A stretch of 64,000 nt of DNA from contig NC_016132.3 in assembly GCF_000005505.3 (NCBI RefSeq), positions 56,372,914 to 56,436,913 on the forward strand, read 5' to 3'. Every line of letters starts with the position of its first letter. The first letter of the stretch is position 1. The translations under genes were made by a program, and so were the position numbers. Below are positions 32,823-46,977 of this stretch, one piece after another. The notes beneath the pieces were generated by a model. The model saw only the letters and a list, made by a program, of their open reading frames with translations. It did no database searches and was not told where the DNA came from. The DNA comes from Brachypodium distachyon. Taxonomy: Eukaryota > Streptophyta > Magnoliopsida > Poales > Poaceae.

Positions 32823-35380
32823 ACTGCTTGGTGCTAGTGCTGGTGAGCAGTGAGCTGAAGGTGATAGGGGGCGGTGGTTGAGGAGGAGCTAGAGCGTAGA
32901 GGTGGCGTGCGCGCGAGTGGGGAACTGGGAATCAAGTGCAACTGGGAAGGAACGACAGGAGGTTGGACTTGGGGTGTCTCGCGGGCTTTTTAAACTCTGC
33001 TTTGCCGTTACCGCTTGGGGTTCACCGTGATTCCTGGCCTGCGGTACCTATTACGGAGTGGAGTAGAACTCTACTCTGACCAGATCGTCAAAGGTACAGT
33101 ACCTTGAACAGTACGCACGGCACGTACGTAACGAATGCGTGCAAGCGACGGCGATGGGGCTTCGTCTCTTTTTTTAAGCTGTCGCGCACGCGCGTGAGAG
33201 TTCGTGTCATACGGAGATCCACCTCTCGCTCGGTTTTAACAAATTTAAGTCGCTTGATATAGGACAGATGAAACAGTACTACTCACTCGTGGAACCCAAC
33301 CTCTCGTCTCGTGTTTCGCCTGGCCCGTAGCAATGTGTCGGGGTCAGGCCGCGACAGACTCGATCGAAGCCATTGATTTGATTGTATGTACACCCCGTAC
33401 CGTACCGTGTACCGAAACGTAGCCGCGTATTCGGTGCCATGAAGAAGGCTAATTAATCGCTCAGCTAACTCACTGTATATACATAACCACTACGGTGCGT
33501 ATGCTTGTTGGCATTTTCTGGCATCGTCTACGTACTTAACTACGCGCGCGCACACACACAGAGACAGAGGTCAGAGACAGTATATATATAACCTTAAAAA
33601 AAGATGTCAGAGAGACTGAAGAGAGAGTACATGAGCAGGAAATAAAAATAAAAATCGGGTGAGATGGCACCGTCACTCAAACAAATGAATACTACCACCA
33701 GCTGCATTATATTCTCCTTTAATTAGTCCTGTCCATTTCTCACGTACGTAGCTACTAATCCTGAAGCTAATTGCCGTGGGGTCAGGAGGAGCAGCATCTG
33801 GCGCAGTCGGGAACGTACGACACGAACGCGACGTGCATGCCTTGCCTGTCCCCCGCTCTCCCCGTGATTAAGGCGCGCAATAATCGGGCACCTCAAGAAG
33901 AACAAGACACAATTCCCGGATCGGGCAACGCCTTCCTCCCCTCCCAAGCTGCCAGAGCGGACGGCCAGCCTGTGTAAATGGCGCCTTTTGTTTTGCTAGC
34001 TTTGCTACAGACTACAGCCCTTCACCTACGCTCGCGTTCGTGTTCGTGTACGTGACGGCGTTCGTGGGGTCTGATAATTTGTTTGTGTTATTACTACGTG
34101 TATACCGGCCCGGCTGAGCTGGGGTTTTGAACGCCACGATAAGTTTACCCTCGTGCAACGGAAGCGAGAGTTCTAGCGTCAGGCGAGGCAATTTTTATTG
34201 CCGAGTAAAGTGTTTTTCCGGCCAGATACGATTCATTCGCTCACAGGAAGTCAGGAACCAAAGGGACTTGAGATTTTTTTTTATTTTTTTTTGAGGGCTG
34301 GAGATTTTTTTTCTGAGCGAGATATCGGAGGAAGAAGCAGAGCCGAGTCCTTTTCTCGTTTTCGATTAGCCCGTTTGCTTTTTTTTTTAGCAAAATTAGC
34401 CCGTTTGCTTCGCCTGCCAAACGGCGTCGGCCCAATGGGCCGCAGAATCTATCTGTCACGGTCGGACCCCAGTTGAGTGGTCACGCCCGACGGCCCGGGA
34501 CAAAAAAACACATCCATCCATATCGATCCAGCAGCAGTGTTTCGTCCTACGCTTGCTCCTGCCGTCTCGCGCCTCGCGGGATCGAGTGGTCCTGCACCCC
34601 GGCGTACGTCGTGTCCCCAGCGGCAGGGAGTTAAATCGCTTTTGGAGCCTGCCTTCAAAACACCCCTAGTACAGAATTTCCGCGAGATCCGTGTGTTTCG
34701 CAATCCAAACAGGGCCACTTGCTATACAAGGATCTACCGGACGGAGTAAATGGCCAGGCAACAGGGATCGATCGATCGGCAGCGCGCGGTTAAAGGCCCT
34801 TTGTGCGGGAACAGTCTCTTTTGCATGCATGGATCACGAGCCAAGGACATCTTAATTCTTCTTCTTCTGAACTTCTCCCACTGTGTGCAGGATTCACAAG
34901 ATCCGGGGGGAAACCCTGGATGGTTTTGCCCTCTGTGCACATGATGCTCAAGGATTGGTTCGTCAGCTGCGCGCGGCGTGTTTCTGAACGAATTTTGCAG
35001 CCCCTGGATTCAGAGTTTCGGATATGTGGACTAAACAGAGGCAGGCTAAAGCAACAGGGAGCCAAGCAGCCATGGATGGAGCTGGGTTGTCACAAAATAT
35101 AATCTCACCAAACTAATATGTCCATACATATACTAACAAGATGTCATCAACTTTCCCCCTAGTCAACCAAAAAGAAAGGGAAAAAAAAGCACTCCTGCTG
35201 CCTACTACACAGAAACACACTACCACCCCTAGCAACAATCCAGCAGAGGTTAAATCTTCCAGCAAGGACTAACTAACAACCCGAGTGCGCACAACAAGCA
35301 TCTGTTTTCGCCACGAAAATCAACCCATACACCCCTGGGTGGTATGCCAGGAGGGTCACACGGCGAGGCGAGAGGAGGAA
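32823..35380. other. Intergenic stretch, no gene recognised
   Basis: Includes the promoter side of the RING gene. Contains a CACACA/TATATA microsatellite region near 33546-33590 and a Stowaway half-end near 33229-33270. Poly(T) tracts lie near 34266-34390. No convincing coding frame was found. Confidence 0.4.
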
Positions 35381-38355
35381 CTAGCCCATTGTCCTTGTGA
35401 TCGTTATGGTACCCTTTCTCCCTTCAGTGTGGATCTTCGTCTTGTGAACCACAGGCTTCCCGGAGATGGCCGAGGCCTGGTACGAGGCTGGCCCCTCGTC
35501 GCTCTTGTGGCGTATCTTGTGCGGAGGCGGGGCGTGAATTTTCTGGTTTATCTCCCTCAGAGTGATGCCGCCGTGGAAACCGCATGGCTTGATGAGCTCG
35601 AATGGGTAAGCCACAGATGTTTTTACCTTTCTTGCTCTGATGATGTTTTTTCCAGCTGTGGATAAGAGAGCAAATACATGAGCAGAAAACACAAAGACTG
35701 CAAAGAGAACGATGCATGAAAAATAGTCGAGTCAATTGTGCTTCGGCCAAACTACCAGTAGAATCGGACAAACCTTTCAGAGGTGTAGATCGACCTTGCA
35801 GAGGTTTCTTCTCAATTCCGTTAGACTGCTCCTGTGCTAAAGAATCCCTAAGAGCTGAAAATTAAACAGAAAACAAGTGTCGGTAGCATCAGTAGCTTCA
35901 TAATGACGATAAAGACCAATAATTTGTATCCTGGGAACACTATAGTACTATACTAACCAGAGATGTTGGCTTTTACCAGAGCAGTAGTACTAGTAGGACT
36001 ATTCCTGTTTAAAAGGATCACAAACCATGAGAAAAACATCAGTTTAATGAAATACTGCGCAAGGTGGATATCAAACAAACTTACGCTTCTTCTTCTGGCA
36101 GGCAACGAGGGTCACTATCTTGAGAGAAATCAACTAGCCATTGTTCTGGTAGTTCGTCTGTCCCTTCACAGTTTAACAAAACCTCATCACCTGGAATCAC
36201 CTCTAGAATTAGGATAAATGGAGATGAATCAACTCGGTCAAACAACTAGCAGAGATGATGGAAGACCTACTAGAGAAATCCAAATTCACTTGCAGATTTT
36301 CCGAGAGACCATCTGCCAAAGGGCACTCCATCTACACATAACGGAACATCATATATACATATTGATGGAACTAAAACACTGTGGTAGTGCATTTAACCAT
36401 TATTCAGACACAGTTTACAAGCAAAAAGTACTAATGCATACAACCTTCATTTTTTAGACGGGTGACTTAAAAATCCATCTAGAGCATGTACCTGAACACT
36501 TTCTGGACAGAACTGTAGCATGCGTCTTCTTTTAGCTTGTAAGGTTTCTTTTCCTTCATCAAAATCCTTGGTAATAACATCTGCATTGCATCTACATGAG
36601 GTCACTAAACTGGAAGCGTCTTTTGGGTATGCACCAAAAAGGTGAGATATGATATAATGGATCTTAATTGTTTCAGCAAGAGGCGTCAGATATTACAAGT
36701 GAAACTCATAGTTCTGACCTTAGGTGCATCCTGCACAATTCAAATCAAACCTATATGCGTGCACGAAGCCAGATTATTACTAGGCAAGACATGGGTTTCA
36801 CTCAGCATTATCAACCATCATGTTTGTATAATAAAATGCAACCAGAGATGCTTGTACAGATAAGTTACTAAAACTATCACGAAGCAGAAAGTTATAAATC
36901 AACTACAGTACTACACGGCACAGGTACAAACAGAGAACATATCAAGAAAGGAGGAAATGATTGTATGCGGACCGTTCAATTCAGAATATGGATATTACAG
37001 ACAGACACTAGATGCTAGGCATCCTCCTCTGTTAGTGGGTGGTGAAAGGTAATCAGCATATACACTGGAAAAAAAATCCATTACCTCCTATATCACAGAA
37101 CTGAAAATCTATGTCTGTACACTGTCTTATTGGAGTTTGCTCATCGAACATGCTCCAATCATCATCCACACCAGAGTTTGCTTCAGCCCACAAGGAGCTA
37201 GATGGAGCTGCGAAAGGAGAAGTAAAAAAAGCTCAGCATTTTAGTATTTGCAGTTTTAGAACAGGACTGATGAAAAAGGATGTTGCATACCAGGCAACAG
37301 ATCTTTCTGAAGATCAAACTCCTGACTCTGCCATCCCCACATCTCACTGCACGAAAGTTCCACAATTTAGAGCAAAGTTAGGGATGATTATTCATGCAAA
37401 AAAGTCTTGTTGCTAACTTCACAAAAATGAGTGAGAGTGAAAATGCAGAGCATATATCTTCCCACATGCTTATATCATACAACAAGAGCTGCAACCTGAA
37501 CAGTAAAATTGCATTTCCGCCTGAACGAAAATGATGTATCTAAGGTTTAAAAAATTCATATTTGTTTATAGAAAAAAGGTAAAAAATTCATCTTGGTATT
37601 TCTAGTAACATTTCAGTGTTTTTCATCTTGTGCGGAATACCAGAATGTTCAATAACCCCAGGCACCGTAGACAGGCAAAAGTTTGCAAAACAGTCTAAAC
37701 AGCGCAATGGCAACTAACAGCAAAAAAGAAACCTTCGATGATTAAGAAAGGTGAGGCAGCCTCACCAAACAAACAAAATGGCCAAACACGGACTAGTCAA
37801 ACAGCAGGAGAAATCAGAGCACGCCACGAACAAAGGCAGCAACTAGGGTTTAACAGCGAAAGGTAACACCAACGCGGGCAACCTAACCCCTTAACCAACC
37901 GAGGCACACAGTACGCCACAAAAGGAGCAAAAGGAGAAACAAAAACCGCAAAGCTTCCGCCAAAAGAAGCCATGACCTTTTACTCCCAGAATTGGAAGTC
38001 CTTTCCAATCCTCATCCCAACACCGTACGGCGAGGCGACGCCATAGTAAGGATCACGAAGAAGAAGAAGAGGAAAGAACAGGAGAAGAAGAATAAGAAGA
38101 AAAAAGGCGGTGGCAGTTGCTAGTACCGCACCAAAACCGAACCTATCCGCCGTACTACGGAGGAAACGAAATTGGGGGTGAATCGACAAGGACGGACGGA
38201 ACTAAAGCTGCGACGATTAAAACAAATCGCGATCTCGCGCCATCAGAAAACCCCCTCGCCGTACGACGGTTGAAGATGAGAAAGAAACCCGAGTTGGGGG
38301 ACGGGAGGGGGTTTCGCCCTCACCTCTGGTCGTCAATGCCGCCGCCGAAATCCAT
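35381..38355 (-). CDS. XRI1: XRI1-like protein (X-ray induced 1)
   Basis: Nine exons read on the minus strand: 38355-38324, 37346-37291, 37207-37085, 36580-36492, 36331-36271, 36202-36085, 36004-35958, 35854-35774 and 35655-35381. All junctions are GT-AG and keep one frame of 293 aa. The product starts MDFGGGIDDQSEMWGWQSQE, has an acidic DDDWSMFDEQTPIRQC block near 42-57, a KRRRMLQF block, and a conserved C-terminus (VAYPFELIKPCGFHGGITLR, then SGKPVV and ITITRTMG). In Arabidopsis, XRI1 is induced by ionising radiation, binds MND1 and is needed for meiosis and fertility; a nuclear role is expected here by homology. Intron 1 (about 980 bp) holds a GAA-rich strand near 38055-38110. Identity rests on my recall of the family termini; the exon model itself is strong. 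Confidence 0.85.
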
Positions 38356-38599
38356 CGCCCGCACAACACCCGCACGGCCGCGAAACGCAGAACGGGGGAA
38401 CTGGATGGATCCAAGATGCGCTCCGCTACTCCTCCATGGGACGAAACAAAAGGCCGAGAAAGAAAGAAAGGAAAGGAAAGGAACCGGAGTCGGGGGAAGG
38501 CGAAGTGGGGAGCGGGTGGAAGGAAGAAGCGGGGGGAGGGGAAGTGGGGCGCACTGGCGTTTGGGGGCAGTTTAATCTCACTTCTCACCCCCTCCACAG

Positions 38600-40695
38600 C
38601 ACCGCTCTTCTCCTCCTTCTGCTGTCCCTTTCTCTCTCTCTCCAAACCAGACAAAGCTTGCGCTTTTATTTACTGCTGCTGATGCTGCGTCTTCTGCTTC
38701 GCTCGCTCCTGCTGCAGCGCAAGGGGGGGCGCGGAGCCCGAGGAAGACAGCACCGGAGGTTGAGTGAGAGTGACGACCGAGGATTATCCTATGACTAATT
38801 GGGCAAGCTTGGGTGACCGCGACCCATCATTAGTTAACTAATCGGGCAGCAGTGAGTGAGCGAGGGATTAGGGAAGGGGAAGAAGACCAACCAACCCACC
38901 TGGTGCAAAGACAAAACGAACCCCAAGCTCGTCCAAAGAGGCTTCTACGAGAAGGAAGCAAAGTAACAGTACATGGATCGGAATTCTTTGGGCGGCAGTA
39001 GAATTCGTGCGAATTAATGTAAAACCCGGATTTGCATGTTTTCTTACGTGGCTGGATAGTAGTAATCCGATAAGATAATGCGACGCGTGAACTGATTAAT
39101 GGTTTCATTCTAAAATAAATAAATAATTGATTAACCTTAATGGTTTCCTTTTTTCTGCGTGATTGCAGTGTCGTCGTCTTCATCTGCTGGGGACGTGATT
39201 CAAGGAGCAGAGGAAATAAACATGAGCAGCAATGAATGCATTATTAACCGGGGGGGGGGGGGGGGGGGGGGACGGGATCAAGGTCATGGGAGGAGTAGAT
39301 CGAGCGAGTCCAAAATGAATACGGGGGTGTTGCTTCATGTGACTCGTGGCATTGATTTTGATTGGATCGAATTGAAAACTCCCAAGCGAAAATCTCGTAC
39401 TTTATCTTTCTAGACTGACATGTGGCCCGCTTGTCAACTGAAAATCTGGTCCCACTGACGTGTGGGGGCGAGGCAAGAGGGCCCGCTTGTCATGCGAAAT
39501 CTCGTACTTTCTCTATCCACCCTGGACTCCTGGAGGCACATGGGGGCATTATGGTCAGAAATGAAAAGAAAATGGGGGAATGTCAGCCTCCTGATTGGTC
39601 GGACGAACGATGGAGAATTGGAGATATGTTTTTCTATACGACTCAGACGAGACGGGGGTTAAAATAGTGGATTTTTAAAGATTAGCACGAGATGGGGGTG
39701 CCATATTTACGTGGCGCCTGATTCGTCGTCGTCTCTGGGTCGTGATGAAAAATAAATGGAGAAGTCAACAAAATGGGAGTGAGATTTGGATCTTGATCTA
39801 CCCGCTAAGTACAGATCTGCTTCGGTGCGACGCGGTTAAAGTTTTTTTGGACTGGCGTGTTCGTCGCACCGTCCTGCGGTAGCACACTCGAGATTGACAG
39901 ATCAGCCCGTGTTAAGACTAGTCCGTATATAAAATGCACTAGAAAAGGCTAAATTACATGTGAAGAAAAAGCAGCATAATCACTTCGTACTTATAAAATT
40001 TAACTACAGGGAGGGCTGTTAAACTTACTACTCCGATTCTAAATTATTGTCGAAATATTACATGTATGTAAATTTTTTTAAAAATAGATACATTTAGACA
40101 AATGTACCAGCCGGGAGACGCAGCAACTCAGATAACGAGAATTTGGCGTTGTCCAAACGAACCACTCTGCCAACTGAGACCAAAGGGATTCTGACGACTA
40201 CAGATTTACGGCAAAACAGGGATCTAAAACAGACATGACGACAAGGTGGAAATATTCCAATAGCTTGTTCTGTCTAACGACAACTGACCTGCTATTATCA
40301 TAGGAAATCTCAACAGTAAAACACACTAATATCGATGCAGCGGCAATCCAAAACTAATCTCCTCCATCTCCGTGTGCACAACGTACACGGGACAGAACGG
40401 ACGGTCAGCAAAGCAAAAAACCAAACAAAGCAGATCAGGCTTCGAGGAACTAAAACAACCTTCAGAACAGTGCGAGTACCAAGAGGATAGATGCATAGAT
40501 TATATTAGGGGATGGATAAACAAGTCACCACACAGGCCAAAGTACCCAAATCATACTAAACAAAGATCCCCTAATGACCTTCAGCTATGGCACAGAACCA
40601 AAGCTTCACAAGTTCTTTTCAGACTTCTTGCATGTACTCTCAACGATAGATTAAAAGGCTTTTCTAGGCAGCAAACAATTAAGCTGCAACAGCTT
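38600..40695. other. Spacer between XRI1 and SUMO genes
   Basis: Contains the XRI1 promoter side (CT-rich on the minus strand near 38625-38645) and a 21-base G tract (39251-39271). Two short direct copies of GAAATCTCGTACTTT(C/A)TCT lie near 39390 and 39496. A half Stowaway end lies near 40027-40095. No gene recognised. Confidence 0.45.
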
Positions 40696-42599
<1,904 letters not shown>

Positions 42600-43939
42600 C
42601 TCCGACGGTCCGCCTCGCCGAGCTCGCCTGGTGTCAGATTGATCTGCCGCCGCGAAGCAGGATGTGAGCCCTGGTGTTTGTGGATGTCTCGCCGGAGGAG
42701 GCGGACCCGGCGGAACTTATAGGACGGCTGCTCAGAACTGGATTTGATAACGGGGCCTGGAGTCCGCGGCGCGATCCCCTCTGCTGCGGGCCAAGTGGTT
42801 CCGCGCGTCCTATTGGCGGGCCCTGCTGCGGGCTGTTCGGGTTCCGGATTCCCGACTCCTCGTGGGCCGTGCGTGGTTTTCACGCGGAAACGGACGGCCG
42901 ACCTCCTGGGCCCCACCCGACCCCGCCTGCCTTTTCGCTACTTCCGTTCGCACGTTTCCGCTTTCCGCCTTTTCCTTTCTCCCGTTCTCAAAATAAAAAA
43001 AATGCCTTTTCCTCTCTCCTTGCTCGTTGTAGAAAAGCAAAGGATATATGCTTCCCGCTCCAAATTTGACACGTTCCTCCGAAATTTGATGATGGATTTC
43101 GCGACAGATTCAAAAGCCTCCTATCAAAAGGGCGTCCGTTGAAGATTTTATAGAGCCTGGAGATATGCAAATGGATTATCTTTAGGATGCCCTCTAATTC
43201 TATTTGGTTTAATGCAATGAATGAGGATTTCAAAGTCACGTAACTTTTTAAGAAACTAACTCAGTTATTTTTAAATAAAAATTGTTAGAGATACCCTAAT
43301 GGACAATTTGCATCTAGTAACAAGGAAAGAAAAGTTCATCGCAAAATTGGGCCTGACAATCTGACCTCAAAGTTTCCCCGCTCCGCATTGCTCTTAATTC
43401 CTCCGATAAAAACACATCGGTAACACGCCATTCTAGTTATCTTGGGTGTTTCTCTTTTCATTTCTCACCACCTAACCATGTCCATCTTCCAGGCTCGGAT
43501 GCTAATGTCTGGTCCTATTTTGAAGTCACTACTATAGAACATTGCGTTACTAACGTCTCATCTTTGATGGGCCTAGAGGTCCCGGCTTGGAGCAATTCTT
43601 TTAAAAAGATTCCTTGATGCGCCGAGATAATAAAGGCAACAACGAAAAAACAAATAGAAAAAACCTTCTTAATTTTCAAAGGCTTTAGAAGTGGAGCCCT
43701 TATGAAGAGCCACATATTCAGTTTTCCTTCCATTGCAATAAACCCACAGGCTCAGATGCATCGTGGCTACTTTGTGCACGCACACAAGGACGACATTGTC
43801 CATCACTTCAACTCCTCCGGAACTGGAAAAGGAAATGGAGACCGATCAAATTGTTGTCCTGGACGGACAAGATCGATTATCGAAAAGACCAACACCACAT
43901 CAGACTAGCAACATATCAGAGATGATGGCTGATTTCATG
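42600..43939. other. SUMO promoter side and degenerate sequence
   Basis: The first 400 bp are GC-rich and probably the SUMO promoter and leader. From about 43,370 the plus strand shows fragmentary coding-like text. A frame from 43763 (ELEKEMETDQIVVLDGQ) runs up to the LTR insertion point and would continue beyond it at 54236. No family was recognised. Confidence 0.4.
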
Positions 43940-43944
43940 AACGA
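43940..43944. repeat. 5-bp target-site duplication, left copy
   Basis: AACGA immediately left of the LTR, matched exactly by AACGA at 54231-54235. Confidence 0.9.
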
Positions 43945-44754
43945 TGTCGTGGTGGTGTCACGGCAGATGTCATAGGATGACTTATGTTAGGGCCAATGGA
44001 CGAAGGAGGATCCGGAGGAGGGAGGACGTGATGAGAACCACGCACAAACACTAGAACACGCACACGGTTTACCCAGGTTCGGAGCCCTCTTGTTGAGGTA
44101 AAACTCATACTCCTACTTGGTTGTATTTGCCGAGATACCAAGATCTACAATGGTGCTCCTTGAGCAGTTTTCTTGAGGAAGAAGAAGAAGAAGGGAAAAA
44201 CCCTAGATGACTAAGTGAAGCCCCTTTCCTAGGAGGGGTAGTGCCCCTATTTATGGACCGCCCATGTCACACTGACATGTGGACCAAAGGTTAACGTTAT
44301 CTTCTACAGGCCCCGCCGAGCACGTCCTTCGGTTCCCTCGGGAGCGCACGGCAGGGGACAAAGCAGCTTTACTTTTCCTGGCACCCGGCAACACGTACAG
44401 TGACCACCCGCCGGCTTCCGTCACTGATTCTCTTTCGGTGCTTCTTTGCGCAGTCGCCTGACACCGAGACGTAAGCAACGGCTACTTTCCTGTGATAAAG
44501 AGGACGCTGCTTTACATTGCGCCATGTGATAAGGATAAGACCGTTGGCACATCTCGGCGCCGGCCGAGATCGGAGTACTTGTGCTTATCCTGCAATCACA
44601 TAAGACAAGATAGAGGTGCCGGCATGTACGTGGTATGTCGGCCTGGTATTAGTTTGGCTTAAGGATGCCGGCGCACATGCTTGTGCCGGCTTTGCCTTCG
44701 TCATCTCGGCTAATATGTGCCATCTCGACCCTATCCGGGGTCATCCCCCCAACA
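43945..44754 (-). repeat. LTR (downstream copy in element orientation)
   Basis: Ends are TGTTGGGGGG on the minus strand at 44754 and CACGACA at 43945, the usual TG...CA layout. It is highly similar to 53416-54230 over its whole length, with a GAA/CTT microsatellite that differs in repeat number (near 44177 and 53648). Confidence 0.9.
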
Positions 44755-45030
44755 CTAGTCCCCAAAGCTGTTGCGGTCCGACAGGAAATTATGTCAGGCC
44801 ACGACAGTTTCCCACAACTCAAGCCACCAACACCTAGTAGGGTTTAGCCCAGGAAATTGCCGAGACAACCCCTAGTTTTCTTAGCCGAGATCAATTGTCA
44901 CGTGCTTGGGGAATTTGGAAATTAAAGGAAGATCGCAGGAAGTAAGGGTGCTCTACGGGAGGACGAGGCTTGTAACCTCGTCGCCCCGTGGCAGGGAATT
45001 GGAGAGCCCAAGGCGCAGGGGAAGATAGGG

Positions 45031-46305
45031 TTTTTTTTTTGGTACAACTAGATTGATTTATTCTTGCTTGCCTCATAACGATTACAGGGGGCCCTTTATA
45101 CAGGGAAGACTCGACTTGACATCCAAGAAACTAATCTCTACTTTCCTAACAAACCATATATCAATATTCCTATCTTATCTCGTGCCTAACTAATTTAGGA
45201 GATGCTAATGGGATATTGTCCCTTATTTGGATACCTAGGGCTGTGCCCCTATAGGGATGTACGCCCATGACATTACACCCCCCTTTTTGAGCAGCTCGTC
45301 CTCGAGCTGCGGTGGTGGCCACGGCTGAAGTCCGAGGAGGCCCCAAGCTGATGGCCGGCCATGGCTGTCATGGTTGTGCAGCAACTTTGACTTTGGATGA
45401 TGAAGCACCCATGTCCCTGCCACCTTTGGAAGAAGTGGCCTCTCCCTTGCGCCCGCGCCTGAGGGCAGGAGCCACCATATTGTTGCAGCACGTCTCACCA
45501 ACTTTTCCTACGCCCGCCCCGAGAGGCGCTTCTTCCCTGTTGCTGGACAGCCAAGGCGCTTGTTGCTGCTCCTCGCAAGCTTGGCAGATTGCATTACCAC
45601 CAGGGCTGGCTTTAGTTGTGTCACCCATAGGTGCGGTGATGATGAAACCAGCAGCGCCGGTGAAGGCAATGGTGATGGCGATGAGATCAGCGGTGCCGCA
45701 GCTGTTGGGGATATGGTTCTTGGCGTGGCTGCTTTCTGTTGATCCACCCACGCGCGGACCTTGGTGCAAATTGCATGCACCTTGTCGAGCGCAGCTCTAG
45801 CCTTTGCGATCGGGGCTTGTAGTTCGTCGAACGCAGCTTTAATTCTGTCGCATGTAGCTTCAAACTTGGCGGAAGGAGATAACTCTGTGGCATCAGGCGT
45901 GATGGAGATCGACTGCTCTGATACCAAATTGTCATGAACCAGGTTCACGACATGGGGGATAATGGCTTTAGGGCCTGTACGAGGTGACCATGGACCCAAG
46001 AGGCGCGACGGCGCCATGAAAGGCAGCCGCACCTCAAGGGCAAGGAGGAGGTACAACTAGATTGATTTATTCTTGCTTGCCTCATAACGATTACAGGGGG
46101 CCCTTTATATAGGGAAGACTCGACTTGACATCCAAGAAACTAATCTCTACTTTCCTAACAAACCATACCTCTACTTTCCTAACAGACCATATCTCAATAT
46201 TCCTATCTTATCTCGTGCCTAACTAATTTAGGAGATGCTAATGGTATATTGTCCCTTATTTGGATACCTAGAGCTCTGCCCCTATAGGGATGTACGCCCA
46301 TGACA
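45031..46305 (-). mobile_element. Nested small LTR element (TRIM/LARD-like) with poly(A) end
   Basis: On the minus strand, a 376-bp LTR runs from TGTCATGGGCG at 46305 to CATGACA at 45930. It is followed after three bases by TGGTATCAGAGC, the standard plant initiator-Met tRNA primer site (45926-45915). About 640 bp later comes a purine tract (AAAAAGGGGGGTGTAA) and a second LTR copy starting at 45272. The second copy matches for about 230 bp to GTTGTACC and then turns into ten A residues (45040-45031) instead of continuing. The interior has a frame of about 180 aa without pol motifs. Confidence 0.8.
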
Positions 46306-46724
46306 TCAGGCCACTTCGACATATCTTATCGGCATACTTACTCAACCCTGAGCCGAGATTCTTTTCTTCCTTGTTGCTGGCAGTAAAAAACTTGTTTCTG
46401 CCGACATTAGCGCCACCTGTCTCCTGTACTCTGCGCTCTGCTTAAATAACGGGAAGATAGGACCGGGAATACAGTCGGCGTGCCTTTTGAGGCGAGCGTA
46501 CCGTCCCATCGGACCGTACATCCGGCAGCCATTAATTGGGGAATATCGGTTCCCACGCGGATCCTTATCCCCCCGGATTCGACGGGATTAACTGCGCCAC
46601 GAGCGCAGTAACCGAGCGCACGCACCGTTAATGGGGTTGATTGCCCCCATGATCGTGCGTGGTCTTTCCGTTGGCCACGGAGATCGTGGGCGCGGAAGAT
46701 ATGTGCCCCATTAGTGCGTTGCGG

Positions 46725-46735
46725 GTATAAATAAG
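46725..46735 (+). promoter_or_regulatory. TATA box inside the LTR element
   Basis: TATAAATAAGG lies about 250 bp upstream of the ATG at 46978. The direction is opposite to the transcription of the retroelement itself. Confidence 0.6.
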
Positions 46736-46977
46736 GGGAGGGGGCGAGGGTGAAAACTCTTCGCTTTCCCCCAACGCCCTCACTCTTCTCTGCTCTCCTC
46801 TGCTCTGTGAGCTCCGAGCTTCCCTGCTACCGCACTTCCTAGCTCCCAGCAACCAAGCTCGCCGCCGCATCCTCGCACGCGCTCGATTAGCTCTCCGCCG
46901 CCGCTTTCTTGCCCGCACGCGCCTTGCGCCACCGTCTCCTCTCCGGAAACCCTAAACCTAGATCTATTCTCCAAGCA

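Noticed and set aside
35285..35665. Plus-strand frame of 126 codons
   Set aside because: It overlaps the last XRI1 exon in antisense; the XRI1 frame fits eight splice junctions and is clearly the real one.
38117..38798. Several plus- and minus-strand frames around the XRI1 first exon
   Set aside because: They come from GC- and GA-rich leader and promoter sequence and have low-complexity translations.
40105..40190. Possible tRNA or SINE (minus strand CTCAGTTGGCAGAGTGG, like a tRNA D-arm)
   Set aside because: No matching acceptor stem, anticodon arm or B-box could be drawn, so the similarity is limited to one arm.
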